From Lachnospiraceae bacterium UBA7143 (lineage in GTDB: Bacteria; Bacillota; Clostridia; Lachnospirales; Lachnospiraceae): a stretch of 64,000 nucleotides of DNA. The stretch is from the NCBI GenBank assembly GCA_002491905.1, contig DKWV01000048.1, positions 8,405 through 72,404 of the forward strand. The letters are read 5' to 3'. Numbering within the stretch: the stretch's first letter is position 1; every line of letters begins with the position of its first letter. A program made the translations under genes and the position numbers. This document shows positions 1-8,636 of this stretch, piece by piece. Below the pieces are notes generated by a model, which saw only the letters and a list, made by a program, of their open reading frames with translations, did no database searches and had not been told where the DNA came from.

Positions 1-220
1 GTATCCCCTGTCCAGCCATAGCCCACACAAGATACCCTCCCCCAAAGACGACACGAAAAGCCGCCAGATACAGCGGATAGAGTGGCTCCCTGTGAATGTG
101 CATCGTAATATACTGTTCGGAATCATTATAGACGCCGACACCGCCGACTGCAAGCAGTCCCAGAAAAAAGGCGAGAAGCCCTGCGAAAAGACACAGAGCT
201 CTCTTTTTGTCTCTATTCAA
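1..220 (-). CDS. GT-C-like polytopic membrane protein, N-terminal part only
   Basis: Only the first 73 or so codons are inside the window; the 3' end lies beyond the left edge. I read a TTG start at 220 because GGAG sits nine bases upstream, inside the end of the dehydrogenase gene. The visible protein has a basic N-terminus, one membrane helix (about residues 8-30), then an external loop with NDSEQ (32-36) and HREPLYPLY (43-51). A first-loop acidic motif followed by a proline-rich LYPLY stretch is typical of GT-C and EpsG-like membrane glycosyltransferases. It is last in the left-end operon. The exact family cannot be fixed from this fragment, and the start codon is uncertain. Confidence 0.6.
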   Translation of the reverse strand, partial: MNRDKKRALCLFAGLLAFFLGLLAVGGVGVYNDSEQYITMHIHREPLYPLYLAAFRVVFGGGYLVWAMAGQGI

Positions 221-222
221 TC

Positions 223-1539
223 CTACAATCTCCAATACAGAAAATCCTCTGTCTGATACTCTCTGCGATCCAGTATGCCCTTCAGATCCATCAGCACTTT
301 TCTCTTATGCTTCGGATCGTAGAAGGAAGCGATCTTCTCCCGGTCAAGGCTTAAGAACTGCTCATGCGCCACCGCTATAATCAGCGCGTCCACATCCCTG
401 ATATCATTCATGGTCTTAAACTCAATCCCATAAAGCCGCTTCGCCTCACCGGCATCAGCCGCCGGATCCACCACGACAGGCTCAATACCATATTCCCCCA
501 GCTCTCTGTAAATGTCAATCACCTTCGTATTTCTCGTATCCGGACAGTTTTCCTTGAAAGTAAAGCCCAGAATCGCCACTTTCGCGTGCTTGACGGGAAT
601 ATTCGCCCTGATCAGATCCTTGACCAGACTCTCCGCCACATATTTTCCCATGTCGTCGTTGATCCGTCTGCCGGAAAGAATGATCTGGGAATGGTATCCC
701 AGTTCTTCCGCCTTGTAGGTCAGATAATAGGGGTCTACGCCAATGCAGTGGCCACCCACAAGACCCGGCATAAAGGGCAGGAAGTTCCACTTCGTCCCTG
801 CCGCCTCCAGCACGGATTTGGTATCAATTCCCATTTTATGGAAGATGATAGAAAGTTCGTTCATAAACGCGATATTGATATCCCTCTGGCTGTTCTCGAT
901 GACTTTGGCCGCCTCCGCCACCTTGATGGATTCGGCACGGTAAACGCCCGCCTCCACCACCAGCTCATAGACTTTCGCGACGGTATCGAGGGTTTCCTCG
1001 TCCATTCCCGACACGATTTTCGTGATCGTCTCCAGCCTGTGTACTTTATCGCCCGGATTGATGCGCTCGGGAGAGTACCCGATCTTGAAATCCACACCGC
1101 ACTTTAAGCCGGATTCCCTCTCCAAAATCGGCACGCAGATGTCTTCCGTCACGCCGGGATACACCGTGGACTCAAACACCACCACGGAACCCTTTGTCAG
1201 GTTCTGTCCCAGAATGCGGCTCGCCCCCTCCACCGGGGAAAGATCCGGCGTATGGTCGTCATTGACAGGCGTCGGCACCGCCACGATATGGAACTTTGCC
1301 TCCTTAAGTTTTGTGGGATCGGCCGTGAAATCCACCTTTGTATTTCGGATCACCTCGTCACCCACCTCGTTCGTCGGATCCACACCACTCTGATAGAGGG
1401 CAATCTTCTCCGCATTTAAGTCAAAGCCCACTACCTTTATTTTCCTCGCAAAAGCCACCGCAATTGGCATACCCACATAGCCAAGCCCCACCAGGGAAAG
1501 TTTTTCTTCCCCGCTCACAAGTTTTTCATATAAGTCCAT
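223..1539 (-). CDS. Nucleotide-sugar 6-dehydrogenase, TviB/WbpO-like (UDP-HexNAc dehydrogenase)
   Basis: A 438-residue NAD-dependent enzyme that should oxidise C6 of a UDP-N-acetylhexosamine (or UDP-glucose) to the uronic acid in the cytoplasm. Visible: the NAD-binding GLGYVG (18-23), YSPERINPGDK (155-165), which I associate with the TviB/WbpA branch, and the catalytic cysteine C265 in GGHCIGVDP. Length is normal for the UDP-glucose/GDP-mannose dehydrogenase family. I start at the ATG at 1539, with GGAGG six bases upstream, instead of a longer in-frame extension. It follows the GT4 gene in the left-end operon. Substrate (GlcNAc, GalNAc or glucose) is inferred from motif style only. Confidence 0.88.
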   Translation of the reverse strand: MDLYEKLVSGEEKLSLVGLGYVGMPIAVAFARKIKVVGFDLNAEKIALYQSGVDPTNEVGDEVIRNTKVDFTADPTKLKEAKFHIVAVPTPVNDDHTPDLSPVEGASRILGQNLTKGSVVVFESTVYPGVTEDICVPILERESGLKCGVDFKIGYSPERINPGDKVHRLETITKIVSGMDEETLDTVAKVYELVVEAGVYRAESIKVAEAAKVIENSQRDINIAFMNELSIIFHKMGIDTKSVLEAAGTKWNFLPFMPGLVGGHCIGVDPYYLTYKAEELGYHSQIILSGRRINDDMGKYVAESLVKDLIRANIPVKHAKVAILGFTFKENCPDTRNTKVIDIYRELGEYGIEPVVVDPAADAGEAKRLYGIEFKTMNDIRDVDALIIAVAHEQFLSLDREKIASFYDPKHKRKVLMDLKGILDRREYQTEDFLYWRL

Positions 1540-1617
1540 CCGTTTCCTCCGTTTCCCGATACTGAAAATCGGCTTTATTCTTAAATGCCGCGCATGTCCG
1601 ACCACTCAACCGCCCGA

Positions 1618-2703
1618 TCACCGCTCCAGAATCTGCCTAACCTCATCCAGATAGGCCGCCGTCACCAGTTTCCGGTCAAATTCCCGTTCCATCTTCTCCC
1701 TGCCGCGCTGTCCCATGCGCACGCGCTCCTGCGTGGAGAGGGATAGGAATTTTTCCATAGCGTCAATCAGCTCCTCCGGCTTCCCCGGCGTAAAACCAAA
1801 GCCCGTCACGCCCTCCTCGAAAGCCTCTTTACACCCGCTGATGTTCGAGGCGATGACGGGTCTGCCCGTAGCCGCGCCCTCAATCAGCGCGTTTGACATG
1901 CCCTCATGGAACGAGGCCACCACAATGGCGTCAGCCGCCGCCAAATATTCATGCACCTGGGTGTGAAAACCGATCTGCCTGATGACGCCTTCCTTCTCCA
2001 GATCATCCAGAAGCTCCTGATAGTCCTCGTCACAGTACCCCATGATATCAAAAAATACCCGGTCGCTATGTAAGCGTCTCGCCGCCATAATATACTCAAG
2101 GATACCCCGCTCCTTCATCACCCTGCCCACAAAGAGAAAATGTGTCTCCTCCCTCTCCGAATATGGCTCGAACTTATGTCTTTCCAGATTTACCCCGGAG
2201 CCCATGACCATCCGTTCCTTCTTCCCCGAAATACCCATGCTTTGAAAGATATTCCTGTTCTCCTCGTTCTGGAAAAACACGCAGGCCGCCCGTTTCAGGC
2301 CCGCGCGGTACATCCCGACGATCAGCTTTAAAAGAGGGCCTGTCCTGTCAAAGGCGCCCCCAAGTCCCGTGATCGTGGCGATGTAGGGCAGCTTCCTCCT
2401 GCCCGCGGCAAATCCGCCGTAGATATTAGGCTTGATCGTGTAAGTCACCACCAGATCAGGCCCTATTTCCTTCATCATTTTAACGTAAGAGCGGTATAAC
2501 TTCAAGTCCTCAAGCGGATTGATTCCCCTGCGGTTGATGGGCGTCCCGATGATTTTACACCCCTCCGCGCGAAGCTCCGCCTCCTTCACGTCGTCCGGCA
2601 TACTGACCCAGACTTCGTACCTCTGCGTAAGCGCCTTTACAAATTCGCCCCGGAAGTCGTACAGGCCGCCGGAAGAGTTTGTCAGAACCAGAACCTTTTT
2701 CAC
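1618..2703 (-). CDS. Glycosyltransferase family 4
   Basis: A 361-residue GT-B fold glycosyltransferase acting at the cytoplasmic face on a lipid-linked acceptor. The C-terminal donor-binding half contains FVGR (191-194) and the family E-x7-E signature (E267 and E275, in HEGMSNALIEG); the N-terminal half has the glycine-rich start SSGGLYDF. There are no predicted membrane spans. Its ATG overlaps the stop of the preceding ATP-grasp gene by four bases, indicating translational coupling. Its position two genes after the PglC-like initiating transferase suggests it adds the second sugar, but that is inference. Confidence 0.85.
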   Translation of the reverse strand: MKKVLVLTNSSGGLYDFRGEFVKALTQRYEVWVSMPDDVKEAELRAEGCKIIGTPINRRGINPLEDLKLYRSYVKMMKEIGPDLVVTYTIKPNIYGGFAAGRRKLPYIATITGLGGAFDRTGPLLKLIVGMYRAGLKRAACVFFQNEENRNIFQSMGISGKKERMVMGSGVNLERHKFEPYSEREETHFLFVGRVMKERGILEYIMAARRLHSDRVFFDIMGYCDEDYQELLDDLEKEGVIRQIGFHTQVHEYLAAADAIVVASFHEGMSNALIEGAATGRPVIASNISGCKEAFEEGVTGFGFTPGKPEELIDAMEKFLSLSTQERVRMGQRGREKMEREFDRKLVTAAYLDEVRQILER

Positions 2704-3683
2704 GGCACAATCTCCTCCCCCGCCATATCCCGTATCATCACCTCATTAAACTTCATCATGCAGATTCCTTCCCGGTATTTCCCGATCCGCACTTCGTTCT
2801 CCTGCCCTGCGAGGTTCTTCACCACCGCCGCAGCCATATTCACACCGCAGCCGTAGGCGTGGGGATACCCGCCGCCGAAACGGGGATTGACCTCCGAGAT
2901 ATAATAAACGCCGTCTATCTGAAAAATATCAATATCAATCATGCCGCGGAAACCGCATTTTTCAGCAAAATCCCTTATCAGGGAAAAAAGCTTATCATCC
3001 TTGAAAGACACGGACTTGTCCGTCTCCCCCGCCCGCATCTTGATCTTCTTTTTCACAAAAATATCCGTGCATTTCCCGGAAAGCATGTCCACATACACGT
3101 CTGCACCATATTCCTGACCGTCCATGTACTCCTGAATCATCAGATCGTCGTAGAGACCCAAAAGCACTTCCACCTCTTTTTTGCTTCCCACCTTGTTGAT
3201 ATGGATGCTAGCGCTGCCCCGCACAGGTTTCACAAACACGGGATAGTCGATTTCTCCGGCCTCCTGTGCCCGATAAAAAGCTTCTTTATCCGCATAGCAC
3301 TTTGCAGTCGGAATCTGCATTTTCCGCAGCAGTTCAAACATCCTGTACTTGTCAAAACAGGTTTCCACCAAATCATAGCCAGAGACAATGGGTGTCGTTC
3401 CCACCGCAAGGAACCGCTCCCGCTCTTTTGCGATCAGAGACAACTCCGGGTCAATCAGCGAAAAAACGCCCGTTATTTTTTCCTTCTCACAAATATCCAA
3501 TATGACGTCCAAATATCCCGGCTCCGTGATCCGTGGCACCAGATAAAAAGCGTCCGCCTCATACACCGCGGGTGCCAGATTGGAGCAGTCCGTGGCAATC
3601 ACCCTGCCTCTGCCCGCCAGCTCTTTCTTAAAATACTGCACCACTTTGTCGCGGGTGCCTGCGCTCAGAACCAAAATATTCAT
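2700..3683 (-). CDS. ATP-grasp ligase (CarB-like), sugar-modification candidate
   Basis: A 327-residue ATP-grasp protein resembling one half of carbamoyl-phosphate synthase large subunit. Visible: an N-terminal pre-ATP-grasp domain (1-105, beginning NILVLSAG), the ATP-binding lysine region VFVKPVRGSAS (about 148-158), the adenine-side QEYMDGQEYG, and the metal-binding EVNPRFGGG near residue 265. ATP-grasp enzymes join a carboxylate to an amine or thiol through an acyl-phosphate. It overlaps the PglC-like gene and the GT4 gene by four bases at each end, so it belongs to the glycan operon. I infer it acylates an amino sugar with a carboxylic or amino acid; the substrate is unknown. Confidence 0.8.
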   Translation of the reverse strand: MNILVLSAGTRDKVVQYFKKELAGRGRVIATDCSNLAPAVYEADAFYLVPRITEPGYLDVILDICEKEKITGVFSLIDPELSLIAKERERFLAVGTTPIVSGYDLVETCFDKYRMFELLRKMQIPTAKCYADKEAFYRAQEAGEIDYPVFVKPVRGSASIHINKVGSKKEVEVLLGLYDDLMIQEYMDGQEYGADVYVDMLSGKCTDIFVKKKIKMRAGETDKSVSFKDDKLFSLIRDFAEKCGFRGMIDIDIFQIDGVYYISEVNPRFGGGYPHAYGCGVNMAAAVVKNLAGQENEVRIGKYREGICMMKFNEVMIRDMAGEEIVP

Positions 3684-4324
3684 GCCTCTAAACTCCCCGT
3701 CTCCTCGAGCCGCTTCTTTCTGATCTCGGCAAAATTCCCTTCCGCCGCGTTGGTGTCCTCCGCCACTTCGTCCGTGTGTCCCAGCACCGTCTGCACCGTC
3801 ATCCAGAGCACCTTCATATCCATGCCGAAGGTCAGATGCTCCACATATTCCACATCCTTCTGAAACCGCCTGTCCCAGTCAAGAAAATTGCGTCCACTGA
3901 CCTGCGCAAGCCCCGTAAGCCCCGGGCGTACGCTGTGCCTTAAGCGCTCCCGCTCCGTATAGTAGGGCAGATAGGAGACGAGCAGGGGCCTCGGCCCGAT
4001 CACGCTCATATCTCCCTTCAAAATATTAAAAAGCTCCGGCAGCTCGTCCAGACTCGTGGCCCGCAGAAATTTCCCAAACTTCGTAAGCCGCACGGCGTCC
4101 GGCAAAAGCTCCCCCTTCTCATCCCGCGCATCAGTCATCGTGCGGAACTTACAGAGGGTAAAATTTTTCTCATCCTTCCCCGGTCTCTCCTGCTTAAACA
4201 GGACCGGGCTCCCCAGTTTCACCCGCACCAGAACCGCCAGAACGATCAGTATGGGACTAAGTACAATGATCCCGCACAGGGACAGTAGAAAATCCAGACA
4301 TCTCTTGATATACTTCTTATACAT
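3680..4324 (-). CDS. PglC-like initiating sugar-1-phosphate transferase (small monotopic PGT)
   Basis: A 214-residue polyprenyl-phosphate phosphoglycosyltransferase that moves a sugar-1-phosphate from UDP-sugar to undecaprenyl phosphate, the first committed step of glycan assembly. It has a single N-terminal re-entrant hydrophobic helix (about 11-33, with the SP helix break), KFRTM (59-63), the catalytic dyad D93-E94 in SLDELPEL, and IGPRPLL (109-115). It lacks the extra N-terminal membrane domain of WcaJ, matching the PglC size class. It is first in the left-end operon, with GAGAGGA upstream of the ATG. PglC enzymes prefer UDP-diNAcBac, and PglE- and PglF-type genes lie in this window, so a 4-amino-4,6-dideoxy donor is likely. 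Confidence 0.88.
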   Translation of the reverse strand: MYKKYIKRCLDFLLSLCGIIVLSPILIVLAVLVRVKLGSPVLFKQERPGKDEKNFTLCKFRTMTDARDEKGELLPDAVRLTKFGKFLRATSLDELPELFNILKGDMSVIGPRPLLVSYLPYYTERERLRHSVRPGLTGLAQVSGRNFLDWDRRFQKDVEYVEHLTFGMDMKVLWMTVQTVLGHTDEVAEDTNAAEGNFAEIRKKRLEETGSLEA

Positions 4325-4347
4325 ATATTGTTCCTCTCTGAGGATAA

Positions 4348-4376
4348 ATTATATCATATATAAAGCTAATTGTCTC
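4348..4376 (-). promoter_or_regulatory. Candidate sigma-A promoter, proximal, for the pglC-like operon
   Basis: Read on the minus strand: GAGACA at 4376-4371, 17 bases, then a perfect TATAAT at 4353-4348, leaving a short leader of about 20 bases before the ATG at 4324. The -35 is weak, so this may be the secondary start. Confidence 0.45.
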
Positions 4377-4393
4377 CCCGGTCTGATGAAATT

Positions 4394-4422
4394 ATAATAC
4401 CCTTCCCTTAAAACAGCTACAA
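4394..4422 (-). promoter_or_regulatory. Candidate sigma-A promoter, distal, for the pglC-like operon
   Basis: Minus strand TTGTAG (4422-4417), a 17-base spacer and TATTAT (4399-4394). Spacing is ideal and both boxes are good, so this is the better of two promoters in the 266-base divergent intergenic region. It fires away from the plus-strand promoter at 4487. Confidence 0.55.
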
Positions 4423-4486
4423 TTCACACCTACGCTGAATTTGCCATTTATTGACGATGATTTCGGTGTATTTTCCCAAAATAACA

Positions 4487-4515
4487 TTGATTTACACCTG
4501 TACAGGCTGTATAAT
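4487..4515 (+). promoter_or_regulatory. Sigma-A promoter for the phosphoribosyltransferase-like gene
   Basis: TTGATT (4487-4492), 17 bases, TATAAT (4510-4515). The expected start near 4522 gives a leader of about 70 bases before the strong ribosome site AAGGAGGT at 4577-4584. Confidence 0.7.
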
Positions 4516-4540
4516 ATTTACAACAGCACGATTGTTTTTC

Positions 4541-4594
4541 ATGGAAAATTGCGCAAAAACCAGACTGTACCATGATAAGGAGGTAACCACATGA
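4541..4594 (+). CDS. Possible 17-codon leader peptide upstream of the phosphoribosyltransferase-like gene
   Basis: An ATG about 19 bases after the predicted transcription start opens a 17-codon frame (MENCAKTRLYHDKEVTT) whose TGA overlaps the ATG of the following gene as ATGA. That geometry allows translational coupling. There is no clear ribosome site in front of it, so it may be chance. Confidence 0.2.
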   Translation: MENCAKTRLYHDKEVTT

Positions 4595-5232
4595 AGGAAC
4601 TTATTAAGATTCGCTCCAAAAATCATCCCAACATTGAGTTAAAAGCAATCCACGGACATTTCGTGACCCCCAGCTCCCATATCAATTGCTTTTTGGATAT
4701 GACTACAATGAAAGCAAGGTTGAGCGAAGCATCTGCAGCCGCAAAAGAACTGAGCCAGCAGATTATAGCATCTACCGTGGTAGATACGATCGTCTGTATA
4801 GACGGCTGTGAGATCATAGGCGCGTTTCTGGCAGAGGAACTGACGAGAGCCGGTATCTATTCCCGCAATGCACATCAGACAATCTATATTGTCACTCCTG
4901 AATATTCCACATCAGGACAGATGCTGTTCCGCGATAACTATCTGCCTATGATCAAAAACAAGAATATACTGCTTCTCCTTGCAAGCGCAACTACAGGACG
5001 CACTGTCACCAAAGCGGTACAGACCCTGACCTATTACGGTGCGACCATCAGCGGCATCAGCGCGATATTCAGCGCCGCCAACTCTGTGGCGGGCATTCCG
5101 ATCAATGCACTGTTCACCACATCGGACATTCCCGAATACAAGACTTACAGTTCGGAGGAATGCGCATTGTGCAAGGAGAAACAGCCTATTGACGCTTTTG
5201 CAAATGCCTTTGGCTATTCTGCGATCCAGTAA
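4591..5232 (+). CDS. Type I phosphoribosyltransferase-like protein (orotate PRTase-like)
   Basis: A 213-residue soluble protein with the general layout of type I phosphoribosyltransferases. The PRPP-loop equivalent is LLLASATTGRT (about 128-138): the TTGRT tail is canonical, but the two acidic residues that normally precede it are replaced by small residues. A cysteine pair in ECALCKE near residue 190 recalls the C-terminal element of Firmicute orotate PRTase-like proteins. It could act in nucleobase salvage or be a PRPP-sensing regulator. It is the only convincing plus-strand gene, has its own promoter and a strong AAGGAGGT site, and ends at a hairpin terminator, so it is not part of the glycan operons. 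Confidence 0.65.
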   Translation: MKELIKIRSKNHPNIELKAIHGHFVTPSSHINCFLDMTTMKARLSEASAAAKELSQQIIASTVVDTIVCIDGCEIIGAFLAEELTRAGIYSRNAHQTIYIVTPEYSTSGQMLFRDNYLPMIKNKNILLLLASATTGRTVTKAVQTLTYYGATISGISAIFSAANSVAGIPINALFTTSDIPEYKTYSSEECALCKEKQPIDAFANAFGYSAIQ

Positions 5233-5263
5233 ACAATCGGATAAAGCAAACAACGCATAAAGT

Positions 5264-5329
5264 AAAAACCACAGTTACCGCTGCAGATTTTGTATTCTTC
5301 GCAAAACTGCTTTGACAACTGTGGTTTTT
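5264..5329. terminator. Bidirectional hairpin terminator, 66-nt repeat copy 1
   Basis: Perfect 13-bp arms (AAAAACCACAGTT and its complement) enclose 40 bases that form a second inner stem (GCAG-TTTTG with CAAAACTGC). A-runs and T-runs flank both sides, so it can terminate the plus-strand gene ending at 5232 and the ABC permease gene ending at 5342. It is closely related in sequence, and equal in length, to the element at 9446-9511. Confidence 0.8.
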
Positions 5330-5341
5330 ATTTAAAATGAA

Positions 5342-6106
5342 TCAAGTCCTCCTGTTCCGATACTGCGCATACATCAGTAAAATTCCCGCTATGGCGCCGA
5401 AAAAAAGAAGGGACTGGATGAAAGGCATGAAATTGTAGGAACCGCCCGTCCAGAAGTCAGCAAAATCATTGCTGACATACGTCATGGGAAGTGTGGCCGC
5501 CACCTTTTGCAGCGCTTTCGGAAGCTGTTCCGTAGAAATTCCCATCATACCTGTCAGCACCATCAGCAAAAAATAGACAGACATCGTAATCCCGAATGTA
5601 ATGCCAAATTTTCGGAAGATATCGGCAAGCGAATGGGCAATCACCAAAAGAATGATCCCAATCAGATACAGTGATACCAGCAGGCAGATGACAGACGATG
5701 CCGCTGGTTTCGGAATATCCATAGTGATCATCTGGAAAACTGCAAAAATCGCAAATGCCGCTGTCATCAGAATCATGTGCGCAATAATCTTTGCTGCCAG
5801 AAGATTCCTCTCGCGAAAACCGAACAGCCGCATCCTGAGCGGAACCTCGTGCTCCACTTCCTGGGAATACAGCGCGCCGTACCCGATAAACATGATAGAC
5901 ATCGGAATGACAAGGGACATACTGAGCACAATGGAGACAAGTACCTTGTCTCTCGCCGCTTCTGGCACCTGAATACCTATTGTTTTCGAAAAAATCAATG
6001 TCATCATACTCGGGAACACGATTCCGAAAAAGTGCGTCATGAAATTACCGTTGATATTGCGGAGTTCATATAAAACCATTTTCCAATTACATCTTTTCTG
6101 TTTCAT
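5342..6106 (-). CDS. ABC-2 type transporter permease
   Basis: A 254-residue membrane protein with about six hydrophobic segments (roughly 24-44, 54-76, 104-126, 134-157, 167-190, 230-247) and a cytoplasmic N-terminus, the usual layout of ABC-2 export permeases. The segment after the second helix has SQEVEHEVPLRMRLFG, typical of lantibiotic or drug-export permeases. It overlaps the ATPase gene by four bases and is last in the operon of sensor kinase, regulator, ATPase and permease. Likely role: export of, or resistance to, a peptide or lipid-active compound; substrate unknown. Confidence 0.82.
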   Translation of the reverse strand: MKQKRCNWKMVLYELRNINGNFMTHFFGIVFPSMMTLIFSKTIGIQVPEAARDKVLVSIVLSMSLVIPMSIMFIGYGALYSQEVEHEVPLRMRLFGFRERNLLAAKIIAHMILMTAAFAIFAVFQMITMDIPKPAASSVICLLVSLYLIGIILLVIAHSLADIFRKFGITFGITMSVYFLLMVLTGMMGISTEQLPKALQKVAATLPMTYVSNDFADFWTGGSYNFMPFIQSLLFFGAIAGILLMYAQYRNRRT

Positions 6107-6981
6107 CTGTTTTCCCCCTGTGCGTAAAACCGCTCTCTGGCATTGATCGACATAATCTCAATATCCGAATTGCTCCGCTTGAAATTCACCCGATGATTCA
6201 CAAGAATCGTCAACAGTCTTTTCTCTTCCTCCCTGTCACGGCAGGACACCGCAAGCAGATGATTCGGAGACCTCAATGTACGAAATTCCTTCGTCAGACT
6301 GCAGTTTACCCTATTATTGTCCAGAATAAAAATCGCGTCTCCGCAATATGTCCGGAACAGCTCATCCGTCCTGCCGAAAGCGACGACCCTTCCCCGGTCC
6401 AGCAGAAGTATCTTGTCCGCAAGCTGCTCCAGTTCCTCATAATAGTGGGACACAATGACCAGAGAGTCCTCTTTTCCCCGGTACCACTCCACCATTTTTT
6501 CCATCAGCTTCTGCCGCGTCTCAAAATCCAGTCCCGATGTGACTTCGTCATAAAAAGTCAGCTCCGCCTTCTGCATCATGATCATAATAATGGTGAATTT
6601 CTGTTTCTGCCCGCCCGAAAGCGCAGGAAATCTCTTGGACAGACAATTCCCAAATTCAAAAAAGTCGATCAGCTCCTGCAGCTCCTTATTCTCTTTTACC
6701 CTCGTGTCCAGAACCATCTCCATAATCCGCCTGATCGGCATGGTGGTCACATATGCGTTGCTCTGCATATGCGCCGCCATCTGTTCCGGCTGTAAATCGG
6801 TTATGATCCTGCCATCATAATTCGTCAGCCCTAAAATCGCTTTGACAAGGGTGGTTTTGCCCGCGCCGTTGGAACCGATCACACCGATGCGTTCCCCCTT
6901 CCCAAAGCTGATCGGGCTGTTTATCTGTAATGCAGTCTGATCCCCGTATTTTACCTGCAACTGTTTGATGGTAAGCAACAT
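6103..6981 (-). CDS. ABC transporter ATP-binding protein
   Basis: A 292-residue ATPase partner of the downstream ABC-2 permease. Visible: Walker A GSNGAGKT (36-43), signature LSGGQ (121-125), Walker B LTFYDE (141-146), D-loop SGLD, and a switch histidine in VSHYYEE. The last 80 residues form a C-terminal accessory region common in ABC-2 export ATPases. I start at the ATG at 6981, with GGAGG five bases upstream, not the in-frame GTG four codons earlier. It couples to the permease gene by an ATGA overlap. Confidence 0.9.
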   Translation of the reverse strand: MLLTIKQLQVKYGDQTALQINSPISFGKGERIGVIGSNGAGKTTLVKAILGLTNYDGRIITDLQPEQMAAHMQSNAYVTTMPIRRIMEMVLDTRVKENKELQELIDFFEFGNCLSKRFPALSGGQKQKFTIIMIMMQKAELTFYDEVTSGLDFETRQKLMEKMVEWYRGKEDSLVIVSHYYEELEQLADKILLLDRGRVVAFGRTDELFRTYCGDAIFILDNNRVNCSLTKEFRTLRSPNHLLAVSCRDREEEKRLLTILVNHRVNFKRSNSDIEIMSINARERFYAQGENR

Positions 6982-7035
6982 ATTTTCCTCCACTTTTTAC
7001 ATATCGTTTCCCCGACAAGTCATTATCTTTTTCCA

Positions 7036-8634
7036 CTATGACCTTCTGTCAAAAGAAAGGACCGCCTGCACGCCATTCTCAATATTATCAATTTTCAGTT
7101 CATATCCCATCAACCTGCTATAATAAGCGGCCACGTACAGTCCCAGACCTTTGCCTTTTCCGCCGCCGTCGCTGCTGACAAAGGGCTCCAGCACGTTCGG
7201 AAGCAGCTTTTCCTCTATCGTCACACCGTAGTTGATGATGCAGACCGCTTTGCTGCTGATTTCGATTGCGATTGCCCGCTGCTTCGGTGTGTACTGGATC
7301 GCGTTGGACAGCAGGTTGTCAATTATCCTTTTCAGAATCTCCCTGTCTGCGGAAACAACGCCGTCTCCGGCAACCGTTACCCGCAGTCCCTTATTTTCCG
7401 CCTGTACCGCGTAGTTTTCCGTCAGTTCCCGCACCAGCGCATCAACCGCCACTTCCTCCTGCTGCAGGTTCTCCGCACGATAATTCAGATACAGAATATC
7501 CTCCACGATCTTTCTCATGGACAAAAGCTGTTTCTTTACCTCCGGCAGATACGTTTTCGCGTCCTTATATTTCCCGACCTCGTTTATCATTCCTTCCACC
7601 AGAAGAAGCGCCGCCGCAATCGGCGTCTTCAACTGATGGGACGATGCCCGCAGGAACACCTCCTGACGCTCGTTCTCCTCTTCCAGCAGCCGGTTTTTCC
7701 GCTCCAGCTCCCCATAATTTTCACGCAATTTACCGTACAGCTCGTGCAAATTCCGTGCCAAAGCGCCGATCTCATCCCCGCTGTCCGACACGAGCATAAA
7801 CTCATCCGGCTCAAAGCGCTCCGCCAGCCCCGCGCTCTCCGCGTGATTGGCAAGCCTGATAATCGGATTCACAATTTTTCCCGAAAAGAATCCGGACGAA
7901 ATCATCACCACCAGAAAGATCACGGCAATAATCATCGGCAGACTTCCCATCACTACTGGCGTAATCTCCTCCATCTGTGGCGTCATAGTCGGAAAAGCCG
8001 TGATGATGAAAGCGTCCGTCGTCCTCCCTACGGCGATATAGGTGGTATAGCTGTATTTGCCGTCAGACACGCCTCCCTCGTACACAACGGCGTCGCCGGA
8101 CATCATATGCATTTTATAGTACTCGTCCCGATAGGTTTGTCCGTCATTCTGCTCTTTTCGCTCCAGACTGACCGCAATCGGCGCATCCTCCGCGAACAGA
8201 CTCTGCTCCCCGAATATTTCCCTGCATTTATCTTGCCATTGTTCGAAAAATGCCGTGAAATCATCCGCGTTCTCCTCCTGCCCGAGGCTGTCCGCCGCTC
8301 CCATCATCGTTCTGCTTTGATCCAGAAGCGCCTGCAGCTCCTCGTTCTTTACGGTAAGTGTCAGCTTAAAATATTTTCCCGCTATATAGACTTCATCCCC
8401 CGCATTGGGCACTTCTAATGTAAAAACTGACGACGGATTCTTCACCGTCAGATTATCATAACTTCTCTCTTCCATATAGCCCGTCTGAATCTCCTTGACG
8501 GATTCCAGATTGCTATCCATCACATAGTCCACGTACAGCGACGGCAGCATTAACACAAAATACCCTATGACAAAGGCAATCATGATCACTGCCAGCACAA
8601 TGCTGTACAGAAAGGTCTTTTTTCTAAGTCCCAT
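7036..8634 (-). CDS. Two-component sensor histidine kinase
   Basis: A 532-residue membrane kinase. Helix 1 (about 10-30) and helix 2 (about 228-252) bracket a 195-residue extracytoplasmic sensor domain. A HAMP linker (253-305) leads into a coiled coil, the phospho-acceptor H333 in SSHQLKTP, an N-box NLLSNAIQYTP and a G-box GKGLGLYVA. It should phosphorylate the response regulator encoded two bases upstream. The order regulator, kinase, ATPase, permease is typical of stress or antimicrobial-peptide response operons in Firmicutes, although the large sensor domain differs from the minimal sensors of BceS-type kinases. Confidence 0.9.
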   Translation of the reverse strand: MGLRKKTFLYSIVLAVIMIAFVIGYFVLMLPSLYVDYVMDSNLESVKEIQTGYMEERSYDNLTVKNPSSVFTLEVPNAGDEVYIAGKYFKLTLTVKNEELQALLDQSRTMMGAADSLGQEENADDFTAFFEQWQDKCREIFGEQSLFAEDAPIAVSLERKEQNDGQTYRDEYYKMHMMSGDAVVYEGGVSDGKYSYTTYIAVGRTTDAFIITAFPTMTPQMEEITPVVMGSLPMIIAVIFLVVMISSGFFSGKIVNPIIRLANHAESAGLAERFEPDEFMLVSDSGDEIGALARNLHELYGKLRENYGELERKNRLLEEENERQEVFLRASSHQLKTPIAAALLLVEGMINEVGKYKDAKTYLPEVKKQLLSMRKIVEDILYLNYRAENLQQEEVAVDALVRELTENYAVQAENKGLRVTVAGDGVVSADREILKRIIDNLLSNAIQYTPKQRAIAIEISSKAVCIINYGVTIEEKLLPNVLEPFVSSDGGGKGKGLGLYVAAYYSRLMGYELKIDNIENGVQAVLSFDRRS

Positions 8635-8636
8635 AT

